A stretch of DNA of 64,000 nucleotides, taken from positions 6,181,802-6,245,801 of the forward strand of contig NZ_CP160680.1 in the NCBI RefSeq assembly GCF_040784935.1, read 5' to 3'. Below, piece after piece: positions 16,101-23,888 of the stretch. A program made the translations under genes and the position numbers. The notes below the pieces were generated by a model. It was not told the DNA's origin, did not search any database, and worked only from the letters and a program-made list of their open reading frames with translations. Numbering within the stretch: the stretch's first letter is position 1; each line of letters opens with the position of its first letter. The stretch comes from Lewinella sp. LCG006. Its GTDB lineage: Bacteria > Bacteroidota > Bacteroidia > Chitinophagales > Saprospiraceae.

Positions 16101-19100
16101 AGCCATTGTCCCAGAGATAGGTGTAATTAGCAGTCCCTCCGTAAGCACTTATCTGCAAATTTCCATCCGTAGCATCCGCACAAGAAGGGCTCGTAGCTAT
16201 GACCGATAATTGCAGGCTATCCGGTGCTTCTAAAAGGTAAGACTCTACGGTGGTACATTCGCCATTGGAGATCGTCACACTGTACTCACCAGCGGCGAGA
16301 TTACTCGCGCAAGGCGTATCCTGCCCATCCGACCAATTGTACGTAATCGTCCCGCTTCCGGTAACATCTAAACAGATTTCACCATCGTCAAATCCAGCAC
16401 AAGTGGGCGCGGTCAGGCTGGTTTCTGCCAATTGAAAACCAGGTCCTTGAATCCTCAAATTCCGGAGCAAAACCTCGCAGCCATCAGCAGAATTGTCGGT
16501 GATCGTTACCCGGTAAGCATTTTGAGGCAGGTTGATGATTTTTATACTGTCCATTACATTCATTCCACTTCCGCTGCCACCTGTTTCGTCTTCCCATTGG
16601 TAGGAAAAAGGAGGCAATCCATTCAATGGAACAATCGTGATGCTTCCATCAGCCCCTTCACAAGTCGATACGGGGGTGGTAAAAGCGCGCAGCGAATCAA
16701 TGCTATTGGTTGTGCGTAATAGCAAAGTATCCATGACAAAACACCCTGCAGCATCCGTCACCCTCAGAGGATAAGTCTCCAAAGTACCGGCAATCGTGGC
16801 AGCCATTACTGGAAGATTCGGCGTTGTACGGCCATTTTCCCACAAGAAAGTATAAGGTGCTTCTCCTCCAGTAACGGTCGCAAAAACAGTATCTCTTTGT
16901 TGCAGACAAAGCGAAAAAGAGTCGGCTGGAGAAAAATTGATCTGAGGTGCTTCCCTTAATGATAATGTTACCTGACCTTCATCGGTACAGTTGTCCTGAC
17001 TCGTGAGCAAGTACGTATAGGTAGTCGTTTCTGCGATGGAGACCACCGTAGAAGGCAACTCATTTCCTCCATTTGCAGGACTCGCCGAGTGAAAACTAAG
17101 CGTAGCCCCTGTGAATCTATTGTCTACAATATCGGCGCTTGCTAAGTCAAAAGCTTCGCCTGGGCAAGTTGCGGGTTGGTTAACGACCTCTCCTTCTGGC
17201 ACTGGCAATACCGTTACTGTTGCCTCGCCAAGCACTGGGGTAGTACACACAAAGTTGGTTACCTCGGCGTAATAGGTATAGACTTGAGGGAAGGCCGTGG
17301 TATTAGCTGGTAAAACAGGGCGATATTCATTCCCCACCCATACAAAGCCTTCACTGCGATCGGGTGTTTCGTACCAAAGCACTTGAAAATCAGGGTCAGC
17401 AAGGGCGGATATCGTAGGAAGAACGCCAGAACACACCGTATCACTAATCACCGCTGGCACTGGCAAAATACTGTCATCATCCACCATACCGGCATTACAA
17501 TTCTCATCTATGCCATTGCAGGGGATTTCCGGGGCACCGGGATAAGCATCTGGGTTGTTGTCATTACAATCGAGGTTATTGAAAGCATAGCCTGCTGGAG
17601 CTTCATCAAGACAACTGTAAATGGGGATCCCCTCTTTACCATAACCATCAGCATCAGCATCCACATAGAGGAGATTAGACGGAAAATCCAGCACCTGGCT
17701 CCCGTGAATCTGAATTTGATCTATCGCAATATCTCCAAATATGCCATTCCCTTTCGTGGCCTCCAAGCGTAATTGCAGATTTGTACCATCAGGATAGTCA
17801 GCAAGGCTTACATAGGCGCGTTGCCAGGAAGTATCCTGCTTGCCAGACAAATGCCACAGTTCGGTCCAGGAAAACCCACCATCATCAGATGCAGACATTC
17901 GTAAAGTGCCAATGTTGATCCCAGACATGTGATAACTAAAGGAAACATGGCAGCTATCTGATCCCATCTTATCTAATATCAAGCAGGGGCTTTGCAAATA
18001 GGCTACTCCACCAGCTGGGCACTGTGTACCATTGGCTTCGATGTAGAGGTACTTACCACCACCCGTAATATCATCGTTTGGCCCAGTACCGAGTGTAGGT
18101 GTAGCACCGGAAAAAGATAACCAATCGAAATTATCGCCAGGCACATTCCTCCAACTGCTATTAAGCGAGCAAACACTGCCACATAAAGGTGCGCAATTCG
18201 TGGTTCCGTCAAATGTTTCTACCGCAGTAACAGGTGCAGGATTACAGCCTGTTTGAAAAGCACTTACACAGGAATTGTCGGAAAATGCTGCACCTCCATC
18301 ACAGGAACGCCGCAAGTAAATATCGTAATCGGTATCTTCTGCAAGCCCCGTCAAGGTAAAGGGTGGACAAGCTACTGTAAAGACCTGCCCCTGGCCAGGG
18401 TTTTCATCTGTCCCGGGAATGAAGCCGGGAGGACCAACTTCAACAATGGCCGGCCCACATAGTGATGTCGGCTGATAAGTAAAAGTGGCACTCGTCGTGT
18501 CTTGGCTCAATAAAATAACATCTTGAATAGGAAGGCAAGACAAAGGAGCAAATACAAGTTCTACATACTGCAATACCCCCGTATCATCATCAAGGTCATC
18601 GCAGATCAGCAGCTCCCAAGTGCCATTGGGGTTGGTGGTCAGGTCATTGAAGGCGTAAAAATCCTGCATTGCCCGGTACGGGCCATCTACGAAAGGAGCT
18701 TCTCCTTGTTTGATGGAAGAACAGGCCCCTAGACGTAGGACCATAGCTCCCGTACAGGCGACCAGGCTGGTATCTCCAAAATTATCGCCGTTTCCACCAA
18801 TATTTCCAAACAATTGCACCACTTGCCCGCTTGGAGAACGCAAAGCAAAATTCATGTCACTGACCCAGGTATGCTCTACCAATAATCTGATTTCTTGCAA
18901 AAACACATCCACCCCTAATAGGGTACCAGGTGCATTGACGACCTCTATTTCAAAAACATCAGGATTATAAAAATTCACATTTTCCGGGCAATTGAAGTCC
19001 GTAAGTGGAATATTGAGGCCGCAATTGCTCGGATTGCTAAGCACCGCAGTAGGTTGAGCACCTAAGGTATGGAAGGTACTGATGAGGATAAGCAGCCAAC

Positions 19101-19155
19101 AGATGCTGCGAAAAAAAAGTGCGGCAGGGAAGAAGTTGCTTTTGGGTACGATCAT
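13144..19155 (-). CDS. Giant SprB-repeat adhesin with T9SS type A sorting domain
   Basis: A 2003-residue secreted protein. Order of parts: signal peptide ending near LGAQ (residue 34); a P-domain-like jelly roll (about 55-200, HTWVSDMNFALRSPSG); an Fn3-like segment (about 205-305); a MAM-like lectin domain (about 310-490); a MopE-like calcium segment (LDCNDNNPDAYPGAPE, about 530); then about fifteen SprB-type repeats (about 740-1900). The repeats share the pattern C-x-G-x2-(D/N)G ... GG-x2-PY-x-Y-x-W ... G-x-Y-x-(V/L)-x-(V/I)-(T/S)-D-x2-GC. The last about 80 residues form a type A C-terminal signal (FQVYPNPTSGALRI, LPSGRYALRIW) for export and surface attachment by the type IX system. SprB repeats occur in gliding adhesins, so surface adhesion or motility is likely but not shown. 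A -7 element TAATTTTG (19184-19177, minus) lies 22 bp upstream of the ATG. Confidence 0.88.
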   Translation of the reverse strand: MIVPKSNFFPAALFFRSICWLLILISTFHTLGAQPTAVLSNPSNCGLNIPLTDFNCPENVNFYNPDVFEIEVVNAPGTLLGVDVFLQEIRLLVEHTWVSDMNFALRSPSGQVVQLFGNIGGNGDNFGDTSLVACTGAMVLRLGACSSIKQGEAPFVDGPYRAMQDFYAFNDLTTNPNGTWELLICDDLDDDTGVLQYVELVFAPLSCLPIQDVILLSQDTTSATFTYQPTSLCGPAIVEVGPPGFIPGTDENPGQGQVFTVACPPFTLTGLAEDTDYDIYLRRSCDGGAAFSDNSCVSAFQTGCNPAPVTAVETFDGTTNCAPLCGSVCSLNSSWRNVPGDNFDWLSFSGATPTLGTGPNDDITGGGKYLYIEANGTQCPAGGVAYLQSPCLILDKMGSDSCHVSFSYHMSGINIGTLRMSASDDGGFSWTELWHLSGKQDTSWQRAYVSLADYPDGTNLQLRLEATKGNGIFGDIAIDQIQIHGSQVLDFPSNLLYVDADADGYGKEGIPIYSCLDEAPAGYAFNNLDCNDNNPDAYPGAPEIPCNGIDENCNAGMVDDDSILPVPAVISDTVCSGVLPTISALADPDFQVLWYETPDRSEGFVWVGNEYRPVLPANTTAFPQVYTYYAEVTNFVCTTPVLGEATVTVLPVPEGEVVNQPATCPGEAFDLASADIVDNRFTGATLSFHSASPANGGNELPSTVVSIAETTTYTYLLTSQDNCTDEGQVTLSLREAPQINFSPADSFSLCLQQRDTVFATVTGGEAPYTFLWENGRTTPNLPVMAATIAGTLETYPLRVTDAAGCFVMDTLLLRTTNSIDSLRAFTTPVSTCEGADGSITIVPLNGLPPFSYQWEDETGGSGSGMNVMDSIKIINLPQNAYRVTITDNSADGCEVLLRNLRIQGPGFQLAETSLTAPTCAGFDDGEICLDVTGSGTITYNWSDGQDTPCASNLAAGEYSVTISNGECTTVESYLLEAPDSLQLSVIATSPSCADATDGNLQISAYGGTANYTYLWDNGFIIPQRINLGLGNYLVTVTDSKGCVLLDSIELLGPAPVAITMDSLEHVSCPGLNDGLVILSGEGGTSPYQFLWANGSTSPLRIGLTVGTYSVTMTDFQGCTTSMAVAISEPDPLSLSLQSMEQPVCRGDETGSLTLAVVGGQAPYQYLWSDGLMTTNPARENLPVGAYEVVVQDANACLSDTLSIVLDPASDLTLNAVLTSPACVGLSNGTIQVNAGGQMPHLYNWSNGASTATLNNLPVGDYSLTVTDDRGCIADTTFSLTADQVFTINSTVIQPSCFGVNDGIIDQTLIEQGQPPFQFFWAFNNTNHVDQMFLGPGNYQFSVTDALGCRFVSDTFQLAYPAPLTLAVVDSVGIACTGDDNGFLETAASGGTAPYNYNWLGTGNTTNSIANLSAGDYLLSVTDARGCELDTVLSLSDPPALMVGASLELGNVCDPEAIDVLSSQVLGGSQPYDYNWSDRSDSPSIVNPEPGDYFLTITDGNGCVSIFGTIKVRDRVEPLVLDSFVVQQVSCFQGNDAQLTAYTSGGSEMLRYHFTPTYIAHSDSNVVSVSGLSFDNYYSVTVTDIATGCEVQSGNVPGQQPTPISIERDSFSVVNCFGGADGSIYVSVEGGTGPYSYLWTNEEGTTVSTQEDHRFAQAGFYELLVTDTKGCTAIYRDSNVVSINDLIILSDTLINSVTCRGGTNGAINVEVSGGVPPFSYEWSNNAQTEDIMGLAAGIYTLTVTDSDTCRAIFPGLRVRQPLTELLLDGTSEDVSCFGFNDGSITSIATGGDEPYSYRWRRNGILVPTLQGPVLENLIPAEYQLSLTDSNGCVRQLLFDITSPPPLEVMILNEPLGADSLTALVEGGVPPYSYLWSNSDTTMTINGLASAFYEVMLTDSEGCTSTATFLLTGVSDKSANFSNLFQVYPNPTSGALRIVYTGEQRSATPTLELFNPLGQLIQSFQLDFTDRSFEIDLGTLPSGRYALRIWEEQAGRYWVQWVVKM

Positions 19156-19282
19156 AGGACGTTAGGGAGTATTTGACAAAATTATAATTTTTACAGGTAC
19201 TTCTGTGGTTTTGTTAGCGTCATTAGCTTACATTTCTGCACTTTTGTTATTAGACTAGTTTATCCGCGAACATTCTTACCTC

Positions 19283-19747
19283 ATGACTTTAAGAAATTTC
19301 ACTTTATTGCTGCTAACAAGTGTCATTTTTGGGTGTAGTGCTCCTCAACAACCCATTTTCAAAAGCTTTAGCAATATCAAGTCCTCCAATGTTTCCTCCA
19401 AAAATATTACGATCACGGCCAATGCTTTGTTTCACAACCCAAATGCTATGGGTGGCGAAGTGACTGCAACGGATATTGAGGTCATAATCAATGATGTCGC
19501 TGCTGGTAAAATCAACCAGGATCTAGCCATTCCTGTGCCCGCTGGCGCGGAATTTAGCATACCGCTCACGGTCACCGTCTCTCCCAAAGATATCTATGAA
19601 AATGACCGCAATGGAGCTTTGGGTGGAATAATCAATGCCGTACTCAATAAAAAAGTGGATGTCCATTACAAGGGTACCGTCAAGATGAAAATTGCGGGAT
19701 TTCCTTATACCCTGGATGTGGATTACGAAGAGGAAGTTCGCTTATAG
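19283..19747 (+). CDS. LEA type 2 family lipoprotein
   Basis: A 154-residue protein with a lipoprotein signal (LLTSVIFGCSAP; lipidated Cys at residue 18) and a domain resembling late-embryogenesis-abundant LEA14/WHy proteins. Its typical pattern is visible: KNITITANALFHNPNAMG, a polar loop VAAGKINQDLAIPVPAGAEF, then VHYKGTVKMKIAGFPY. Such small lipoproteins are common in Bacteroidota envelopes and their function is not known. The gene converges with the 2-hydroxyacid dehydrogenase gene and the two 3' ends overlap by 6 bp (19742-19747). Confidence 0.72.
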   Translation: MTLRNFTLLLLTSVIFGCSAPQQPIFKSFSNIKSSNVSSKNITITANALFHNPNAMGGEVTATDIEVIINDVAAGKINQDLAIPVPAGAEFSIPLTVTVSPKDIYENDRNGALGGIINAVLNKKVDVHYKGTVKMKIAGFPYTLDVDYEEEVRL

Positions 19748-20728
19748 CTCGTTGCCGCTGGTTTGCTGGTTTGCAAAGGCATTGATGTTTTCCAGGGTTG
19801 TATCTGCGATATTGCCCAAGGCCGTATCGGTTAGAAAAGCCTGGTGAGCGGTGATTAAGACATTGGGAAAAGTCATCAAACGAGCGATGGTATCGTCTTG
19901 AAGAATATCACCAGAATGATCTTCAAAAAACAAGCCATCCTCCTCTTCGTAGACATCCATCCCGAAGGTGCCAATGTGCCGCGATTTAAGTCCATGAATT
20001 ACCGCTTTGGTGTCCACCAATGCCCCCCGACTGGTATTGATCAGCATCACTCCTGGTTTCATCACGGCGATGGTCTGTTCATTAATCAGATAGCGGGTAT
20101 GTTCATTGAGGGGAACCTGCAGACTAATGATGTCGGATTGGCGACACAAGTTCTCTACAGAAGTATATTCAACCTGGTATTTTGATTTCAAATCCTGCTG
20201 TTCTTCCAGGTCCATGGCTAAAATTTGGCAACCGAAACCGTGGAGGATTTTGATCAAAATTTGGCCAATTTTTCCAGTGCCAATTACGCCCACTGTTTTG
20301 CCATTCATGTCAAAACCCGTGAGGCCATTGAGCGAAAAATTCATGTCGCGTACCCGTTGATTGGCCCGGATCAGTTTCCGGTTGAGCGCCAGCATCAAGG
20401 CTACAGTATGTTCAGCAATCGCGTAAGGAGAATAGGCCGGTACCCGAGCTACTTTCATTCCTAAGGCTTTAGCTTTTTCCAGATCAACGTGATTGAAACC
20501 GGCAGAACGGAGTGCCAGATACCGCACTCCTTGTTGGTGAAGCAAGTCCAAGACTTCGGCAGAAGCATCATCATTCGTAAAAATACTAACTACCCCACAA
20601 TCATGCGCCAGGATGGCCGTATGAGTAGAAAGGGAACTTTCAATGTATTTCAATTCGTGCTTTCCCGCATTTGCTGCATCAAGAAAAGTGCGTTCAAATT
20701 CGTGGAAACTAAAGACAGCTACTTTCAT
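19742..20728 (-). CDS. D-2-hydroxyacid dehydrogenase, D-lactate dehydrogenase type
   Basis: A 328-residue NAD-dependent dehydrogenase interconverting 2-oxoacids and D-2-hydroxyacids, most like fermentative D-lactate dehydrogenase. It shows the NAD-binding GVIGTGKIGQ motif (near residue 143), catalytic Arg in INTSRGALVDT, the Glu segment DVYEEEDGLFFED and His in LITAHQAFLT. An upstream in-frame ATG at 20758 would overlap the preceding gene by 31 bp. The ATG at 20728 is preferred because its A is also the last base of the esterase stop (TAATG), a classic coupling arrangement. It is the last gene of a three-gene minus-strand operon. LdhA fits the active-site spacing, but substrate is not certain. 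Confidence 0.85.
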   Translation of the reverse strand: MKVAVFSFHEFERTFLDAANAGKHELKYIESSLSTHTAILAHDCGVVSIFTNDDASAEVLDLLHQQGVRYLALRSAGFNHVDLEKAKALGMKVARVPAYSPYAIAEHTVALMLALNRKLIRANQRVRDMNFSLNGLTGFDMNGKTVGVIGTGKIGQILIKILHGFGCQILAMDLEEQQDLKSKYQVEYTSVENLCRQSDIISLQVPLNEHTRYLINEQTIAVMKPGVMLINTSRGALVDTKAVIHGLKSRHIGTFGMDVYEEEDGLFFEDHSGDILQDDTIARLMTFPNVLITAHQAFLTDTALGNIADTTLENINAFANQQTSGNEL

Positions 20729-21393
20729 TAGGATTTGGGATGAGTATGGGTCCACCAAGACTTGAGTGCTTTGCGGTCTACCTTATGCTCCCCAGCGTAG
20801 GGAACCGGCTGAAAAGACAATTTGCTTTCAAGCAGAATTTGGTCCATCAACAGCTTTCTTTCAGGGCTGATGAAGGGGTCCTCGTCCCCGTAAGCGAAAT
20901 ACAATTTCTTGGTTTTGAAATATTCCAGGTGGGGCGCATAGTCGAGATCTTCCGGCAGTTGTCCAGCCCAAAGCATGAGATAATCAAACTTAGGAAAAGA
21001 GCTCATGATCCAGCGGACAAGGGTCGCCGTTCCCTGACTGAAACCAAGCAGAATGATTTCAACATCAGGATGGCATTTGGACACGTAATGTGCATACAGC
21101 TGATCCAGCATATTACAAAAATCGGCAATTTCATCAAGTCGATCTTCACGGGTCATCCATGAAGCCACTACTGGTCCGTCGAAGCCTCCCCAATAAAACC
21201 GAGAAAGCCCTTCTGGTGCAATCACCAACGTTTCATCGTCCATGATCCCCGTAAAACGGTTGACAAAGGTCTTCGCCAGTTGGCCATAGCCGTGGGTTAC
21301 CAGCCATAGTTTTTTTACCTGAGGGCCCGGTTCTCCCAAGGTCGCATAATGTGCTGTGCGGGTGACAGGAAACGCGTGTAAGCTTGCCTTCAT
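20728..21393 (-). CDS. Alpha/beta hydrolase, phospholipase/carboxylesterase family
   Basis: A 221-residue cytoplasmic hydrolase with the nucleophile elbow GFSQGTAT (Ser near residue 108), an early LVTHGYGQ oxyanion-side motif, Asp in YGDEDPFISPE and His in YAGEHKVD, which complete the triad in family order. Related enzymes cleave short-chain or lysophospholipid esters; the natural substrate cannot be read here. It sits 3 bp after the upstream transpeptidase-like gene and shares a stop/start TAATG with the downstream dehydrogenase, so the three are probably co-translated. No signal peptide is present. Confidence 0.75.
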   Translation of the reverse strand: MKASLHAFPVTRTAHYATLGEPGPQVKKLWLVTHGYGQLAKTFVNRFTGIMDDETLVIAPEGLSRFYWGGFDGPVVASWMTREDRLDEIADFCNMLDQLYAHYVSKCHPDVEIILLGFSQGTATLVRWIMSSFPKFDYLMLWAGQLPEDLDYAPHLEYFKTKKLYFAYGDEDPFISPERKLLMDQILLESKLSFQPVPYAGEHKVDRKALKSWWTHTHPKS

Positions 21394-21396
21394 AAA

Positions 21397-22728
21397 TTAC
21401 ACCTCCATGTTTTTCACCATCATTGCCGACCAATTTGCACCCAAATCCGGATGAAGATCTAGTACCTCATCACGGCCCAGGGTATACCAAACCGTATCAA
21501 CATCCAAAGGTGTGTAGGCCAAGACCAAATCGGTAAGCACATTGTAAGCACCACGGGTTCGGCCTTGAGAAAGTCCTTCGTAGAGCGGTGAGGCAAAGGC
21601 CGAACAATCGATCAATTGCTCATCAGAATTCAGATAGCTGGAACCAGCAATCACCTGACATCCCTGGCTGTAGTTGCTAATGCCCGATCCCGTCCAGTGA
21701 ATATTGATGGTGTTGTTCGGTCCCTGGATGCCAAATTTGATATCCTCCTCGTCGAAATCATCATCACCGTCTTTGTCGCGAAACACCATCACGCCAGCAC
21801 CCGAGTAAGGTTTTAGTGCTTTGTACACCTTCTTGATGTCGCCAATTTTATGCCAGGCCATACGGTATTTGTGCTGCCCTTCCACCAAATAAGCTTCATC
21901 GGTTCGGGCTCCCTTTGGGCGAGGATCGGTAGAACCATAAAACTTAAAGACCAGCCCACGGATCAACAAAAGGAAGAGATCATCATTGCCGCGCGTAAAA
22001 TCTCTTTGCTCCTGGTTGCGGCGAATACCGACCAGGTGCACATCCTCTGGCTTCCACTGCCAGTCATCGACTTTGAGGGTATCTCCCGTAATTTGACGTT
22101 CGCTAACGGCTTTGACAACGGGGTGAGGCTGGGCCTGATAATGAGCCTTTGCTTTATGCAGAAGATCCATCCACATCTGGTATTCTTGCGTTGGTGGAGG
22201 GTTCTCGCCGCGCCACCAGTGACACACCTTCCCTTCCTGGTCCCAACGATGAGCGTGAAATCGCGTTTTACCACCTACGATACCATCAGGAACCCCAATT
22301 TCTTCAATGCCTTCAATGGTACGAACATATTCCTGAAACAGCCGAGTACCCGCCAAGGTCACATAACCAAAAATGCCGTTTTCCTGGTGAAAAGGCAAAA
22401 AACCTGCCCTCCTCAAAAAGGCTTGCCAACTACTGACATAGTCCGTCTTACCTGTGGTCACAAAAGCATTCCAATCACTGGTAGCCTCATCTCTGAAATG
22501 GGTACGCGCCATAGAGAAAGACTGAATAAAATCTTTGTGATAACGCTCGAAGAATTTTTTAGTGTCGGCAGGTTTCGCTCCTTCATCTACCGCTCCGAGG
22601 CGTATCGACTTGAGCTTTTCTGTACCGGCAACATCGGCTGCAAAAATTGGCATAGGCATGGGTTTTGTCCAAAAGTAAGGAATAGCCTCGGATTTACGGA
22701 TTTCTTTTTTCAGGATAATCTCGGTCAA
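21397..22728 (-). CDS. Uncharacterised protein with transpeptidase-like His...SQGC motif
   Basis: A 443-residue protein without an obvious signal peptide. The middle (about residues 105-160) resembles a peptidoglycan-binding-type module (FLRRAGFLPFHQENGIFGYVT). The C-terminal half holds an acidic EF-hand-like loop (DKDGDDDFDEED, about 325) and then NIHWTGSG...SQGCQVI (about 345-365). The His followed 13 residues later by Cys in an S-x-G-C context resembles the active site of YkuD L,D-transpeptidases, but the residue after the Cys region is not the usual Arg, so this is only a hint. It heads the esterase/dehydrogenase operon. Alternative: a phage-lysin-like or secreted cell-wall protein. Function is not assigned. 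Confidence 0.6.
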   Translation of the reverse strand: MTEIILKKEIRKSEAIPYFWTKPMPMPIFAADVAGTEKLKSIRLGAVDEGAKPADTKKFFERYHKDFIQSFSMARTHFRDEATSDWNAFVTTGKTDYVSSWQAFLRRAGFLPFHQENGIFGYVTLAGTRLFQEYVRTIEGIEEIGVPDGIVGGKTRFHAHRWDQEGKVCHWWRGENPPPTQEYQMWMDLLHKAKAHYQAQPHPVVKAVSERQITGDTLKVDDWQWKPEDVHLVGIRRNQEQRDFTRGNDDLFLLLIRGLVFKFYGSTDPRPKGARTDEAYLVEGQHKYRMAWHKIGDIKKVYKALKPYSGAGVMVFRDKDGDDDFDEEDIKFGIQGPNNTINIHWTGSGISNYSQGCQVIAGSSYLNSDEQLIDCSAFASPLYEGLSQGRTRGAYNVLTDLVLAYTPLDVDTVWYTLGRDEVLDLHPDLGANWSAMMVKNMEV

Positions 22729-22749
22729 AGAAAATTGTTGGCGGGATAC

Positions 22750-22780
22750 TTGTTAGATAAAAGAAAAAATTCTACATTTG
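22750..22780 (+). promoter_or_regulatory. Promoter of tRNA-Val
   Basis: TTG at 22750-22752, a 20-bp spacer, then a perfect -7 element TACATTTG (22773-22780). This matches the Bacteroidota primary-sigma consensus (TTTG-N19-21-TAnnTTTG). The predicted start is near 22787, just ahead of the tRNA. Confidence 0.75.
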
Positions 22781-22794
22781 GCCCACTCAAAAAA

Positions 22795-22869
22795 GGGACA
22801 TTAACTCAGTTGGTTCAGAGTGCCACGTCGACAACGTGGAAGTCAGCAGTTCGAGTCTGCTATGTCCCA
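22795..22869 (+). tRNA. tRNA-Val (anticodon GAC)
   Basis: A 75-nt cloverleaf. The acceptor stem GGGACAT pairs perfectly with ATGTCCC, with discriminator A. The anticodon stem CCACG/CGTGG encloses the loop TCGACAA, giving anticodon GAC (reads GUC and GUU valine codons). The T-stem AGCAG/CTGCT encloses TTCGAGT. The 3' CCA is not encoded. It has its own promoter and terminator. Confidence 0.95.
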
Positions 22870-22872
22870 CAC

Positions 22873-22913
22873 AAGCCACGAAAATCAGGAAGCTGTTTTT
22901 TGTGGCTTTTTTT
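22873..22913 (+). terminator. Terminator of tRNA-Val
   Basis: AAGCCAC (22873-22879) pairs with GTGGCTT (22902-22908) and is followed by a run of T to 22913. It lies immediately downstream of the tRNA and 30 bp before the convergent Fic gene. Confidence 0.75.
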
Positions 22914-22942
22914 ATTGATCGCTTTCATGCTTATCAATTATT

Positions 22943-23731
22943 CTAACTTCTTCGCCTCCTCAAACTTCTAACCGTCATCAAGCAAAATGCCAAGCTATGC
23001 TCGTACTTCAAAGTCTCATAATCCAATCCTAGCATCCGAATATTATCGTAGTACATTTTGCGATTAACATAGTAATTCTTTTCTAGTTCTACAGCGCTTG
23101 CCTTTTCTCCCAACTTCTCTTGTAAAAACCATTTTTCCACTAACCTCGCTGTTCTTCCATTTCCATCCTGCAATGGGTGAACTTTCACAAAAACGAGATG
23201 AATCATTGCGGCAAAGTAAAAAACCTCAACTGAAGAGAGGTCTCTACTAAGTAGAGTTTGGATATCTCTGAATAATTTTGCTGACTCAATGTGAACTTTA
23301 TCAGGGGATGCTGCTACATATTCAATTCTATCATCCTCATTGATAACAAACATCGGATTATTTCTAATTCGCCCCCTTTGATTTTTTGGAAGTAAGTTTT
23401 TACTCATAATGCTATGAGCCTTCATCACATTCTCCTCTGTCAGTGCGTTACTTTGGGCAAATTCGTAAGCTTCAAATAGATCATCAGCTTTCTTGGTGTA
23501 ATCTGGTTGATACTTGACTTTCAGGAATTTATGCTTAAAGTAACTATCGTAGTCAATAGTATCCCCCTCTATCTTTGATGAATAGACAGTAGAAACAGAA
23601 TTATAAAATTGGAAATAATCCACAGGAAGAACCTCCTCAAGTTTTTCTTCTAAAACCTTAACTGGTTCGAAATCAACTTGTTTCAAAAAATCATCTAGTA
23701 CAATCTCAGGGACAATTTCTAGCATTAGCAT
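22943..23731 (-). CDS. Fic family protein with class II inhibitory motif
   Basis: A 262-residue Fic-domain protein. Fic enzymes transfer AMP (or another phosphate-containing group) from a nucleotide to hydroxyl side chains of target proteins. The catalytic loop HPLQDGNGRTAR (residues 185-196) is intact, with catalytic His185. Upstream, SSKIEG (51-56) matches the inhibition-helix motif (S/T)-x3-E-(G/N), with Glu55 expected to block the nucleotide site, as in class II Fic proteins that carry their own antitoxin helix. The C-terminus ends in a basic RSLRRRRS tail. The gene is AT-rich compared with its neighbours and lies just downstream of a tRNA, consistent with horizontal acquisition. No partner antitoxin gene is seen. 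The target is unknown. Confidence 0.88.
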   Translation of the reverse strand: MLMLEIVPEIVLDDFLKQVDFEPVKVLEEKLEEVLPVDYFQFYNSVSTVYSSKIEGDTIDYDSYFKHKFLKVKYQPDYTKKADDLFEAYEFAQSNALTEENVMKAHSIMSKNLLPKNQRGRIRNNPMFVINEDDRIEYVAASPDKVHIESAKLFRDIQTLLSRDLSSVEVFYFAAMIHLVFVKVHPLQDGNGRTARLVEKWFLQEKLGEKASAVELEKNYYVNRKMYYDNIRMLGLDYETLKYEHSLAFCLMTVRSLRRRRS

Positions 23732-23888
23732 TATTTAGTTGCATGGCCAATGTACTACTTTATCAACGCTGAACCAAGTGATGTTACCCCAAAACAAATC
23801 CCACTCCGTCCTACACCTTTACTCTCCATTAATCCGATCTCGCTTAACGATCATTAAAATCTTCTAGCTAAACGGGCTGAAGCCCATT

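Noticed and set aside
21850-22971. Long plus-strand open frame of 373 codons
   Set aside because: It is antisense to the transpeptidase-like gene and reads straight through tRNA-Val and its terminator; its product is low in recognisable domains.
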